Origin: a bacterium
GTDB taxonomy: Bacteria; Vulcanimicrobiota; Xenobia; Xenobiales; Xenobiaceae
DNA length: 11,556 nt
Assembly: GCA_017444165.1 (NCBI GenBank)
Contig: JAFSXH010000147.1
Location: 1 to 11,556 of the forward strand
Direction of reading: 5' to 3'
Shown: positions 1-7,092 of the stretch, piece after piece
How the letters are laid out: each line of letters opens with the position of its first letter
Numbering within the stretch: position 1 is the stretch's first letter
Translations under genes and position numbers: made by a program
The notes under the pieces: generated by a model
Told to the model about the DNA's origin: nothing
The model's database searches: none
Seen by the model: the letters and a program-made list of their open reading frames with translations, nothing else

Positions 1-81
1 CAATTGAAAGATGCTCCAGATTTACATATGGAACTTTTGCCTATTGATGATTTTATGGGCCCTGAAGTTAAACCTCAATAA
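1..81 (+). CDS. 3' end of an unidentified gene
   Basis: The reading frame is open from base 1 and ends at a TAA at 79-81, giving a 26-residue tail that ends in PEVKPQ. The tail is acidic and proline-containing, and too short to assign to a family. It ends 18 bases before tyrS on the same strand with no terminator between, so the two are probably co-transcribed. The gap holds only the tyrS ribosome binding site and no T-box leader, so any tRNA-responsive control of tyrS would have to act further upstream. Confidence 0.6.
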   Translation, partial: QLKDAPDLHMELLPIDDFMGPEVKPQ

Positions 82-99
82 TTTAGGAGGGAGTGCGGA

Positions 100-1317
100 A
101 TGAAGATTTACGAAGAACTTCAGGCTCGTGGCCTGATCGCTCAAGCTACTGATGAAGAGCAGATCAGAGAGCTTATTAATAATGGTGGAGCGCGTTTTTA
201 TATAGGATTTGATCCTACAGCCGATTCTCTGCACGTGGGCCATTTTATGGCCTTATGTTTGATGAAAAGATTGCAGATGGCGGGCAACAAACCTATAGTT
301 TTGCTCGGAGGTGGTACTGGTTATATTGGTGATCCTACGGGCAGAACAGATATGCGCTCTATGCTCACTCCAGAGGATATTGCTCACAATTGTGAGTGCT
401 TCAAAAAACAGATAGAGCGTTTTATCGACTTTGGTGAGGGAGCGGCCATTGCTGTAAACAACGCGGATTGGCTCTTAGAACTCAAGTACGTTGAACTTTT
501 GCGTGAGGTGGGAGCCTGTTTTTCGGTTAATAATATGCTCAGAGCTGAGTGCTACAAACAGCGTATGGAGCGGGGGTTGAGCTTCTTAGAGTTCAATTAC
601 ATGATCATGCAGAGTTACGACTTCCTGTACTTGCACGATCACTACGGTTGTAACATGCAGTTCGGCGGTAACGATCAGTGGAGCAATATGCTTGGCGGTA
701 CGGAGCTTATCAGGCGCAAACGCGATGAGGATGCCTATGCCATGACGATCACTCTGCTCCTCAACAGCGAAGGCAAGAAGATGGGCAAGACGGCCAAAGG
801 GGCCGTTTGGCTCGATCCTCAAAAGACGACTCCCTTCGAGTTTTACCAATATTGGCGCAACATTGAAGATGCCGATGTTATGAAGTGTATCCGTATGCTC
901 ACCTTCATCTCTTTGGAGGAGATAGAGGATATGGAAAATTGGGCTCCCGATCGCATTAACGAGAAGAAGGAACTCTTAGCCTATGAACTTACAAAGTTGG
1001 TTCACGGAGAAGAGGAAGCTAACAAGGCTCAAACGGCGGCCCGTGCTCTATTTGCTGGTGGTGGAGATGATAGCAATATGCCTACCACCGAACTTACTGA
1101 AGTAAGTCAGGAGGGTATGACAGTAGTTGAGCTAGTTCTTAAGTGTAACTTGGCGACTAGTAAGGGCGAAGTGCGCCGTTTGATCCAGCAGGGCGGTCTC
1201 TCAATCGATGGAGAAAAGGTCGATACTTTTGATCAGATCATCAGTAAAGAGTCTTTAGAAAAAGGCGTAAAGATCCGCAAAGGTAAGAAGATCTTTCATA
1301 AAGCTATATTAAAGTAG
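100..1317 (+). CDS. tyrS: Tyrosyl-tRNA synthetase (TyrRS)
   Basis: Class I aminoacyl-tRNA synthetase that charges tRNA-Tyr with tyrosine in the cytoplasm, using ATP. The 405-residue length is typical of bacterial TyrRS. The Rossmann catalytic domain is clear. The HIGH signature appears as HVGH at residues 45-48, following YIGFDPTADSL, and the tyrosine-pocket segments include YMIMQSYDF near 167-175 and QFGGNDQW at 187-194. The KMSKS loop reads KMGKT at 227-231, a usual TyrRS variant. Residues from about 338 to the end form an S4-type RNA-binding domain with a KGEVRRLIQQGG core. The ATG at 100 is supported by AGGAGG at 85-90, nine bases upstream. It is probably the last gene of its operon, since a hairpin follows at 1344. 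Nothing in it looks damaged. Confidence 0.97.
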   Translation: MKIYEELQARGLIAQATDEEQIRELINNGGARFYIGFDPTADSLHVGHFMALCLMKRLQMAGNKPIVLLGGGTGYIGDPTGRTDMRSMLTPEDIAHNCECFKKQIERFIDFGEGAAIAVNNADWLLELKYVELLREVGACFSVNNMLRAECYKQRMERGLSFLEFNYMIMQSYDFLYLHDHYGCNMQFGGNDQWSNMLGGTELIRRKRDEDAYAMTITLLLNSEGKKMGKTAKGAVWLDPQKTTPFEFYQYWRNIEDADVMKCIRMLTFISLEEIEDMENWAPDRINEKKELLAYELTKLVHGEEEANKAQTAARALFAGGGDDSNMPTTELTEVSQEGMTVVELVLKCNLATSKGEVRRLIQQGGLSIDGEKVDTFDQIISKESLEKGVKIRKGKKIFHKAILK

Positions 1318-1343
1318 AAGAGATCATCTTATCAATAGATAAA

Positions 1344-1380
1344 AGCACCTCGCTCGAATCGGGTGAGGTGCTCTTATTTT
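1344..1380. terminator. Bidirectional rho-independent terminator between tyrS and the protease operon
   Basis: AGCACCTC at 1344-1351 pairs with GAGGTGCT at 1365-1372. The stem can extend inward through G-U and G-C pairs to a three-base loop around 1357-1359. On the plus strand it is followed by CTTATTTTTGTTT, suiting termination of tyrS. On the minus strand the stem is followed by a shorter T-rich stretch (TTTATC), so it could also end the convergent protease operon, whose last stop is at 1410-1412. Confidence 0.8.
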
Positions 1381-1409
1381 TGTTTGTATATCAAATAGAC
1401 TCCGTCAAG

Positions 1410-2861
1410 CTAGCTTATCATGCCGTTGCGCTCGATGGTCATTTTGCCATCGACCCAGCGCACTACACCTATGTAGGCGTTGCCATTTTTGTCGAAGAGA
1501 TCACTCTTGCTCACAGTCTGATTCGGTTCGGTGTAGAGGATGGAGCCATTCTGGATCAGCTGCTTCATATCTTCAGCCAATTCAAGGCCAGGGTCACCGC
1601 TCATAGCCGTCAGACCACCAGAGACGCGGCCGCTCACCTCTGCGCCTGAGAACTTGCCAAACTCTGGACCTTCCAAGGTAATTGTAGCTTGGCGATCAGG
1701 CACTATGCTAGCCATACTCATATCCGATGGGGTGTCGTCACCCTCAAACAGTATGTTGCGCTGTAACATGTTATTCAAGATAATGTCGTGGTTCTGACCA
1801 CCATTTTGAGCGTCAACCTTTAACATCAGGAGGGCGGCATCGCGATAAGTGATCTCATTTTGCGGAGCCAACTTTACGGCTTGAGCTAAGAGGCCCATGC
1901 TCTCACTGCCCGCCTCTTTGATGGCTCTGGCGGGTTCCATACCGTTGGCGATGTTGCGGGCGACCATATCTGACATTATGTCGTACTGAGCACCAGTGAA
2001 GATACGCGACCAACTGTGCATCTCCGTAGTTAAAGGATCGGAACCTGAGGGATGAGGATCTACTGTATGAGGAGCCTGCCATTTGAAATCGTTGATAAAG
2101 TTGCGGATGTAGTTGCCGCCTGTAGCGTTTCTGCCAACTTTATTGTTGATAGAGGTTCCCAAAAGCTCACCAGTAGCCGCTAAACAGTTGGGCTTGTGCA
2201 TATCTCCGCCAGTTTCCTGAGCGGCCAATTCGCAGACTTCATCGCTCTGAGTAGCCATGAAGAGACCAGTCAAGTCGGCAAAAGCCTCGTGGAAACCGTT
2301 GGTGTCCGCTTTCCAAGAAGTAAAGTAACCAGGACGCTGACTGTCTAAGATAGCGTGGCCAACTTCGTGGGAGACTATCTCACCCGAACTGCCAGAATAT
2401 ACTTGACGATTAGTGACGGGATCTTTGCCGTGGAAGAAGTTGACTGATTTACTATCACGAGAGTAGTAAGCGTTAAAGTCTATACCAGCGTCTGGATTCA
2501 ACTCGATCTGCTTATCGCCAAAAGCCCAATGGATCTCGGAACCTAACTTCTCTTCCATGGCGTTGACCGTCTGCTGTACAGTAGCCAGACTGTGAGCGGC
2601 CACAAACTTGCGCGTGCCAGGCGTGAAGACGTAATTGCCCTCATCGTTGGGAGTAATTCTCTCTTTGCCTGCAAACTTGACGTTCTCACCCTCTAGAGTG
2701 GAGTTGCTGGCGCGAATGTTGGGTACGTTTACCGCTATAGGCTCCATCACCATCTCATCTTGGGGATTGTAAGAGATCTCCACACCCTTAGCGGCCACGG
2801 AGACGGACTCATTGGGGCGAGTGTAAGAGAGGGTATTTAAAGAATTTATGGAGTTTATCAA
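1410..2861 (-). CDS. Thermolysin-like (M4-type) zinc metalloprotease, paralog B
   Basis: Predicted zinc endopeptidase of 483 residues. The zinc site is HEVGH at 165-169, with the third ligand Glu192 in HEAFAD and Asp196 in the thermolysin position four residues later. A H-x-x-S-x-I-x(3)-A-x-Y element beginning at His282 matches the segment around the catalytic His231 of thermolysin. NAYY at 130-133 matches the substrate-binding NA(F/Y) segment of the family. The usual secretion signal and PepSY/FTP propeptide are absent. The protein begins MINSINS and reaches the catalytic core after about 125 residues. The last 110 or so residues (from EGDDTPSD at 373-380) form an extension I do not recognise. 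The start is TTG at 2859-2861, chosen because AGGAGG lies 8 bases upstream and the same MINSINS head opens the paralog upstream. It is the last gene of its operon, 12 bases after that paralog. Enzyme type is well supported; substrate and location are unknown. Confidence 0.88.
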   Translation of the reverse strand: MINSINSLNTLSYTRPNESVSVAAKGVEISYNPQDEMVMEPIAVNVPNIRASNSTLEGENVKFAGKERITPNDEGNYVFTPGTRKFVAAHSLATVQQTVNAMEEKLGSEIHWAFGDKQIELNPDAGIDFNAYYSRDSKSVNFFHGKDPVTNRQVYSGSSGEIVSHEVGHAILDSQRPGYFTSWKADTNGFHEAFADLTGLFMATQSDEVCELAAQETGGDMHKPNCLAATGELLGTSINNKVGRNATGGNYIRNFINDFKWQAPHTVDPHPSGSDPLTTEMHSWSRIFTGAQYDIMSDMVARNIANGMEPARAIKEAGSESMGLLAQAVKLAPQNEITYRDAALLMLKVDAQNGGQNHDIILNNMLQRNILFEGDDTPSDMSMASIVPDRQATITLEGPEFGKFSGAEVSGRVSGGLTAMSGDPGLELAEDMKQLIQNGSILYTEPNQTVSKSDLFDKNGNAYIGVVRWVDGKMTIERNGMIS

Positions 2862-2875
2862 AATTCATTCCTCCT
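2859..2875 (-). promoter_or_regulatory. Shine-Dalgarno and TTG start of protease B, overlapping the stop of protease A
   Basis: On the minus strand the TAG stop of the upstream protease (2874-2876) is embedded in TTAGGAGG. The AGGAGG at 2870-2875 lies 8 bases before the TTG start at 2859-2861. An ATG at 2866-2868 is only one base from the Shine-Dalgarno site and out of frame. It would encode just 19 residues, so it is not taken as the start. The overlap suggests translational coupling of the two proteases. Confidence 0.7.
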
Positions 2876-4367
2876 AACTAATAATTCCCGTATGTTCGAT
2901 AGTCATCTGTCCATCGACCCAGCGCACTATACCTAAATAGGCATTTCCTTTGCTGTCGAACATATCTTCTCTCGTCACCTTTTGATTAGGTTCTGTGTAG
3001 AGGATAGAGCCGTTCTTGATGAGTCGCTTCATATCTTGAGCCAAAGTCGCCTCGGCACTTCCGCTCATAGCATTGAAACCGCCATTAGTCTTGCCCGACA
3101 CAGAGGCTCCAGAGAACTTGCCAAACTCAGGGCCATCGAGAGTGATCGTTACATCGCGGAATTCAGAGATACTGGCCATTGAGAGATCGGAAGGAGTATC
3201 GTCACCTTCTTGAAGGATGTTGCGGTTTTGCATGTTTCTCAAGATGATGTCATGAGCTTTGCCGCCGTTGTGTTGCTCGTCATATTTGAGCATACACATA
3301 GCTATATCGCGATAGGAAGCATCGCTCTCAGGAGAGGCCTTGATAGCTCCAGCTAATATCTCCATGCTCTCTTTGCCAGCGGCCTTAATGGCACTGGCGG
3401 CATCCATACCCTCTTCCATGTTGCGCTTGGTCAGATCGGCCATAACATCGTAGTGAGCACCGCTGAAGATCTTCGACCAATCGTGCATCTCTGTACCTAC
3501 AGGATGTTCTTTATTAGGTCTCTCAGGAACTCCATTGGGATCTTCCCATTTGAGATCGTGAAGGAAGGTGCGCACATAGTCGCCACCTGTGGCGTTGCGT
3601 CCTACCTGGTGATTTATGGTTGTTCCTAAAGATTCGCCCGTGTTGGCTATGCAGTTGTCCTTGTGGAGATCTCCACCGCACTGCTGTGCCGCTAATTGAC
3701 AAACTTCATCAGATTGCGTGGACATGTAAAGGGCAGTTATATCACCAAAGGCCTCATGTAAGCCGTTGGTATCGGCCTTCCAAGTCATCATAAAGTTGGG
3801 TCTTTGACCATCTAAAATGGCGTGGCCTACCTCATGGGAAATGACCTCACCGGAAGCACCAGAATAGGCTATCTGACCCGTCACTGGATCGGTATCGTGG
3901 AAGAAGTTTAAAGAACCGCCACCATCGCGGGTGTAATAAGCGTTCAACATCTTGCCGTGATCAGCGAAAAGGTCGATTTTCTCACGCCCAAAAGCAAAGG
4001 ACATATCCTCACCAAAGACGGCTTTCATATCGTCAAATGTTTTCTGAATGGTGGCCATGCTGTTGGCGGAGACAAAATTCTTGGTATCGGTCTTGTCATC
4101 GAAGACGTAACCGCCATTTTCATTGGCCTTCAAAGGCTGGGTAGGATAGCGACGATCGTGGCCAAAACGCACGTTGTTAGTCTCTGGCTGTTCTCCCTCT
4201 TTGCTCACTACAGGCAACTTGACGGTGAGAGGATCCATCACCAGTTCATCTTGTGGGTTATAAGAGAACTCCACCTCACGGGAGGCCGCCTGGGCAGAGA
4301 GATTGGAAACTTCATCTAGTGAAGTCGTGTTAGTTACGTAATTAAAGGAGTTAATGGAGTTTATCAT
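2874..4367 (-). CDS. Thermolysin-like (M4-type) zinc metalloprotease, paralog A
   Basis: Predicted zinc endopeptidase of 497 residues, paralogous along its length to the next gene in the operon. HEVGH is at 178-182, third ligand Glu205 in HEAFGD with Asp209 four residues on, and the putative catalytic His295 opens an H-x-x-S-x-I-x(3)-A-x-Y motif (HDWSKIFSGAHY). NAYY at 142-145 matches the family's substrate-binding segment. The second zinc histidine and the glutamate ligand are 23 residues apart; in thermolysin (His146, Glu166) it is 20. No signal peptide, membrane segment or recognisable propeptide is visible. The N-terminal segment contains YNPQDELVMDP (36-46), shared with its paralog. The C-terminal 111 residues align without gaps to paralog B at about 70% identity by hand. 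The ATG at 4365-4367 has AGAGGT nine bases upstream. It starts 20 bases after a prepilin-like gene. M36 (fungalysin) was considered, but the catalytic-histidine motif favours M4. Confidence 0.88.
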   Translation of the reverse strand: MINSINSFNYVTNTTSLDEVSNLSAQAASREVEFSYNPQDELVMDPLTVKLPVVSKEGEQPETNNVRFGHDRRYPTQPLKANENGGYVFDDKTDTKNFVSANSMATIQKTFDDMKAVFGEDMSFAFGREKIDLFADHGKMLNAYYTRDGGGSLNFFHDTDPVTGQIAYSGASGEVISHEVGHAILDGQRPNFMMTWKADTNGLHEAFGDITALYMSTQSDEVCQLAAQQCGGDLHKDNCIANTGESLGTTINHQVGRNATGGDYVRTFLHDLKWEDPNGVPERPNKEHPVGTEMHDWSKIFSGAHYDVMADLTKRNMEEGMDAASAIKAAGKESMEILAGAIKASPESDASYRDIAMCMLKYDEQHNGGKAHDIILRNMQNRNILQEGDDTPSDLSMASISEFRDVTITLDGPEFGKFSGASVSGKTNGGFNAMSGSAEATLAQDMKRLIKNGSILYTEPNQKVTREDMFDSKGNAYLGIVRWVDGQMTIEHTGIIS

Positions 4368-4387
4368 TGATTTTTTACCTCTTAATT

Positions 4388-5038
4388 TTACATTTTGCGA
4401 AGTATGCCGCTATTTTTAGTTATAGTAATCTCTACCCTGCGGATGGGCGTTGTCGCTTTGTCATTTTTGTAATTGCTTAAAGCTATTTTGCCAGGATAAA
4501 CTGGTGTGCCGTTCTCGTTGTAAATAATTGCTCCTAAAACAGTTTGACTGTTGCGCGTATTATCTTTATTAGCTCTGCATATGAACATAGCTGCTCCAGC
4601 TTTTAAATTTTCGGCAACTTCAACAAGTGATTTAAATTCTGGACTGTATTCTAGCATTAGCTTGCTCTTTCCATTAGGTGTTATCTTACCTTCTCTCATC
4701 ACTGTCTCTGCGCCACCGCTTGTTTCTTGTCCATATTTAACAACTTTCCAGTAGAACACTTCTTTTCCATCACTTATGCTACACTTCTCTAGTGTGCTGG
4801 TATCACTACCTGTTGGTTGTTTAGAACCATATCTCAAAAAGCCGATACTTTTGGCTATTGATGGCATAGTTTCTATGGAACCTACAAAGTTCTCTATATC
4901 TTGGTTAGTTCTGATCTCTTGAGCTTTTCTGCTGTAACCAATTCCCATTCCTAGAAGTATGCATGTGATGCATATTACAGCTAGGACTTCAATTAAAGTG
5001 AAAGCGGATTTGGATTTTGAAAAAATCTTAACAGACAT
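4388..5038 (-). CDS. Prepilin-like protein with type IV N-methylation motif (FimT/GspH-like)
   Basis: A 216-residue pilin-like protein. A short basic leader (residues 1-12) precedes FTLIEV, with Glu17 at the +5 position of the predicted mature protein and a single hydrophobic helix to about residue 34. The residue before the predicted cut is Ala12 instead of the usual Gly. Prepilin peptidase would cut there and the helix would pack into a pilus or pseudopilus. The C-terminus (VEITITKNSGILRKM) looks like the end of FimT/GspH-type minor pilins, but this is a resemblance only; the middle is not diagnostic. It starts 3 bases after the preceding gene's stop, with AAGGAG at 5050-5055 inside that gene, and ends 20 bases before protease A, so it belongs to the same operon. 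Confidence 0.8.
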   Translation of the reverse strand: MSVKIFSKSKSAFTLIEVLAVICITCILLGMGIGYSRKAQEIRTNQDIENFVGSIETMPSIAKSIGFLRYGSKQPTGSDTSTLEKCSISDGKEVFYWKVVKYGQETSGGAETVMREGKITPNGKSKLMLEYSPEFKSLVEVAENLKAGAAMFICRANKDNTRNSQTVLGAIIYNENGTPVYPGKIALSNYKNDKATTPIRRVEITITKNSGILRKM

Positions 5039-5041
5039 AAA

Positions 5042-5458
5042 TTAATCTTCTCCTTTCGATTTCTTTACAAGAAATACCACAGCGGCTCCACCTAATAAGA
5101 TCAGTAAACTTATGATTAAAAAATTTTTACTTTTCTTTTCAGTTTTTACTTCAGAGTCTGGTATAGTTGATGTAAAGTTTGGTTCTTGTGGCAAATCTTT
5201 GTTTGTGGTCTTTTTTTCTTCCTTTTTCGTAGAGGTTGTGTTGGCAATGTTACTATTTGACGTATTTGCTGAAGGGGAGGTATCTACGAAGTTTTCGTTT
5301 GTAACTACCAATTGTCCATCTGGAGTTTCCACATAGTGGGGGACACCTTCACCAGGAATAACTGCCGCAAAAGTGCTACTCTGAAATAAGCAAACACATA
5401 AAGTGAGTAATACGAATAAAATAAATTTTTTAAATTGCTTAGGAAAAATATTATACAT
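5042..5458 (-). CDS. Small secreted, C-terminally membrane-anchored protein of unknown function
   Basis: No family recognised. The 138 residues show three parts. Residues 1 to about 31 look like a Sec signal peptide: basic start KQFKK, hydrophobic core, and possible cleavage after the Ala pair at 31-32. Residues 32-111 are a hydrophilic, probably disordered stretch rich in Ser, Thr, Asn and Lys. Residues 112-131 are a strong transmembrane helix followed by KKSKGED, so the middle should lie outside the cytoplasmic membrane and the tail inside. There is no lipobox, and LPQEP at 89-93 is not a sortase signal because it is not followed directly by a hydrophobic segment. It is the first gene of the minus-strand operon, with AAAGGAG just upstream of the ATG and a promoter at 5502-5510. 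It may be a membrane partner for the prepilin or proteases; this is inference from position only. Confidence 0.72.
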   Translation of the reverse strand: MYNIFPKQFKKFILFVLLTLCVCLFQSSTFAAVIPGEGVPHYVETPDGQLVVTNENFVDTSPSANTSNSNIANTTSTKKEEKKTTNKDLPQEPNFTSTIPDSEVKTEKKSKNFLIISLLILLGGAAVVFLVKKSKGED

Positions 5459-5501
5459 TTTAACTCCTTTGTGTTAGAATATCCATGCGAAGTTGTCATT
5501 C

Positions 5502-5510
5502 ATTATAGCA
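5502..5510 (-). promoter_or_regulatory. Extended -10 promoter of the protease/prepilin operon
   Basis: On the minus strand TGCTATAAT combines a consensus -10 hexamer with the TGn extension. No good -35 hexamer lies 16-18 bases upstream, as is common for extended -10 promoters. Transcription should start near 5495, leaving a leader of about 37 bases before the ATG at 5458. I found no equally good promoter for the divergent plus-strand pilin genes in this 82-base gap. TTGTCA at 5493-5498 could be a -35, but lacks a well-spaced -10. Confidence 0.6.
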
Positions 5511-5540
5511 TAATTTTTTTATATGAAGGGAGATATTGGG

Positions 5541-6116
5541 ATGATTTTTAAAAATTATATAAGGCGAAAATTTCAAGGGTTGACTCTATTGGAAGTGTTG
5601 GTCTCGATAAATGTGTTGGCTGTGGCTCTGATGTCATTTGCTTCGATATTTCCTGCCGCTTTCAGATTGAATAAGAATTCACATAAACAAACGATAGCCG
5701 CCAAGTATGCTGCTGCTGTGGCCGAAGAGTTGAGGTCGAGAAGAATATATGGTACAAACAACCAAATAAATATTAGCAACCCCCAACTTTACTTGGATGC
5801 CGATGTCGATGGCTGGAAGGTAGGAAAGTTAGATGATGGACGAACGCTCACTGGAAAGTGGTATTATTACAACAAGACTTCTGGCACTGACGGCAAAACT
5901 ATAGATACTCGTTTCGGTACTTTTAATTCGATAGAAGGTATTGATCCAAATTTTTCCATAAAAAAAATAGCTATCAGGCAAATGGAAAAACAGGAGACGT
6001 ATAACAGTTCGTTTTTTGAAATTTATGTCACTGTGGAATTTAAAGATAATGTGAATGGTCGGATGGTAACTAGAGAGGCAACGGTTGTAACTGGAAGGAC
6101 TGGTAATAGGGCATGA
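5541..6116 (+). CDS. Prepilin-like protein (PilV/GspI-like minor pilin)
   Basis: A 191-residue pilin-like protein. The leader ends at Gly13 and the mature protein would begin LTLLEVLVSINVLAVALM, with Glu18 at +5. Leu replaces the usual Phe at +1. A hydrophobic helix runs to about residue 38, followed by NKNSHKQTIAAKYAAAVAEE, which resembles the helical stalk of PilV/GspI minor pilins. The ATG at 5541 is preferred over an in-frame ATG at 5523 because AAGGGAG (5526-5532) sits 8 bases before 5541, while 5523 has no such site; the longer form would also lengthen the leader. It overlaps the next gene by 4 bases (ATGA), showing an operon. Assignment to PilV/GspI rests on N-terminal pattern and gene order. 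Confidence 0.82.
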   Translation: MIFKNYIRRKFQGLTLLEVLVSINVLAVALMSFASIFPAAFRLNKNSHKQTIAAKYAAAVAEELRSRRIYGTNNQINISNPQLYLDADVDGWKVGKLDDGRTLTGKWYYYNKTSGTDGKTIDTRFGTFNSIEGIDPNFSIKKIAIRQMEKQETYNSSFFEIYVTVEFKDNVNGRMVTREATVVTGRTGNRA

Positions 6117-7054
6117 AGTTAAAAACAAAAGGTTTCACCTTAGCTGAACTCTTGGTTGCTATTGCTCTTTTCGTTGTTTTTCTAGGTGGAACAGCTAAGT
6201 TTGTTATCGATGCTCTAGATTCTCAGGATATGGATCGTCGTACGCGCAAAGCCCAGAGTGTAACTCGCACACTTCTAGAGAATATGATCAATGATATGAG
6301 GACTGCTGCTATCTTTCCTTCCAATGTAGCTGTCGGTAGCTCTGCACTTCCTTGCGGTATACTCTATCCTGACAGTGCTGGTGCTGTTGGCTCTAGGTAC
6401 AACGTAAAGAAGACTGAAAACAAGCTTATTTTACTCCATAATGATGCTACTGATTTACATAATTTACAGGCTAGTGATTATAGTGCTGTTTTGTATTGTG
6501 TCATAAAAAATAATCGTGTTCTTAGATTATCCAGAAAATTAGGGAGTTGGAATGCTGTAGCTACCCCGCCAAGTTTGACATGTGACTACTGGCAGATTTT
6601 ACCTTTGAACTCTTTAATTGTAGCTTCCACTGGTTTGACTACTAACAGTGAAGCTAGTTTATCTAGTGCATATTCTTCTGATAATTCATATACAAATTAT
6701 GGAGTTGCTCGCCTTGATGGTCCTAATGATCATATCAATTTTTGGGTGGGTCACAGTCGTTTTCAGAATCCATATCCCAACGGTGCATTAGTTACTGATA
6801 ATAGCTCTGGAGAGACCAAGTATTATGGTGAAAAGAGGTATAATACGTACTACGATAGGAAATTGTTTAATGTGAAGGTAGTAGCAACTGTGTTTTACAA
6901 GGGAACTTCTGGTGGTAGTATTACCAGTGAGACTAAATTTAATGAGACAGATGGGATGTGGCCTCCAAAAAATCCAGAGTTTAGTAACAAAAATGCTAGA
7001 TATAACCAAGTTGAGTCTTCTGGTTCTGTACGAATTCAGTCAAGTTTGGATTAA
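6113..7054 (+). CDS. Prepilin-like protein (PilW/GspJ-like minor pilin)
   Basis: A 313-residue protein with a very short leader, MKLKTKG, cut after Gly7. The mature N-terminus is FTLAELLVAIALFVVFLG, with Glu12 at +5 and a membrane helix to about residue 27. The next segment, with an arginine-rich MDRRTRKAQ followed by LLENMINDMRTAAIF, is the long helical stalk expected of PilW/GspJ proteins. The rest is a Ser/Thr/Asn-rich globular head I cannot match to a named fold. The ATG overlaps the stop of the previous prepilin gene, so translation is likely coupled. A large head domain and its place between the V/I-like and X/K-like genes support the minor-pilin role. Confidence 0.82.
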   Translation: MKLKTKGFTLAELLVAIALFVVFLGGTAKFVIDALDSQDMDRRTRKAQSVTRTLLENMINDMRTAAIFPSNVAVGSSALPCGILYPDSAGAVGSRYNVKKTENKLILLHNDATDLHNLQASDYSAVLYCVIKNNRVLRLSRKLGSWNAVATPPSLTCDYWQILPLNSLIVASTGLTTNSEASLSSAYSSDNSYTNYGVARLDGPNDHINFWVGHSRFQNPYPNGALVTDNSSGETKYYGEKRYNTYYDRKLFNVKVVATVFYKGTSGGSITSETKFNETDGMWPPKNPEFSNKNARYNQVESSGSVRIQSSLD

Positions 7055-7092
7055 TAAGATGGTGTTATGTTAAAGTAGGAGGAATTTGGCTT

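Noticed and set aside
82..99. T-box or other leader control of tyrS
   Set aside because: The 18-base gap before tyrS holds only a ribosome binding site; no room exists for a T-box in this window.
1368..1649. 93-residue plus-strand frame opposite the end of protease B
   Set aside because: It begins in the terminator region and runs antisense to the conserved protease C-terminus, so it is taken as a shadow.
3957..4319. 120-residue plus-strand frame opposite protease A
   Set aside because: It is antisense to a region with conserved protease coding and shows no domain of its own.
5186..5200. LPQEP motif in the 138-residue protein as a sortase signal
   Set aside because: It is not LPxTG and lies about 20 residues before the membrane helix with a charged stretch between; a plain C-terminal anchor explains the sequence better.
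5523..5540. Longer start for the PilV/GspI-like gene at ATG 5523
   Set aside because: The Shine-Dalgarno site AAGGGAG lies after this ATG and 8 bases before the ATG at 5541. The shorter form also gives a normal prepilin leader.
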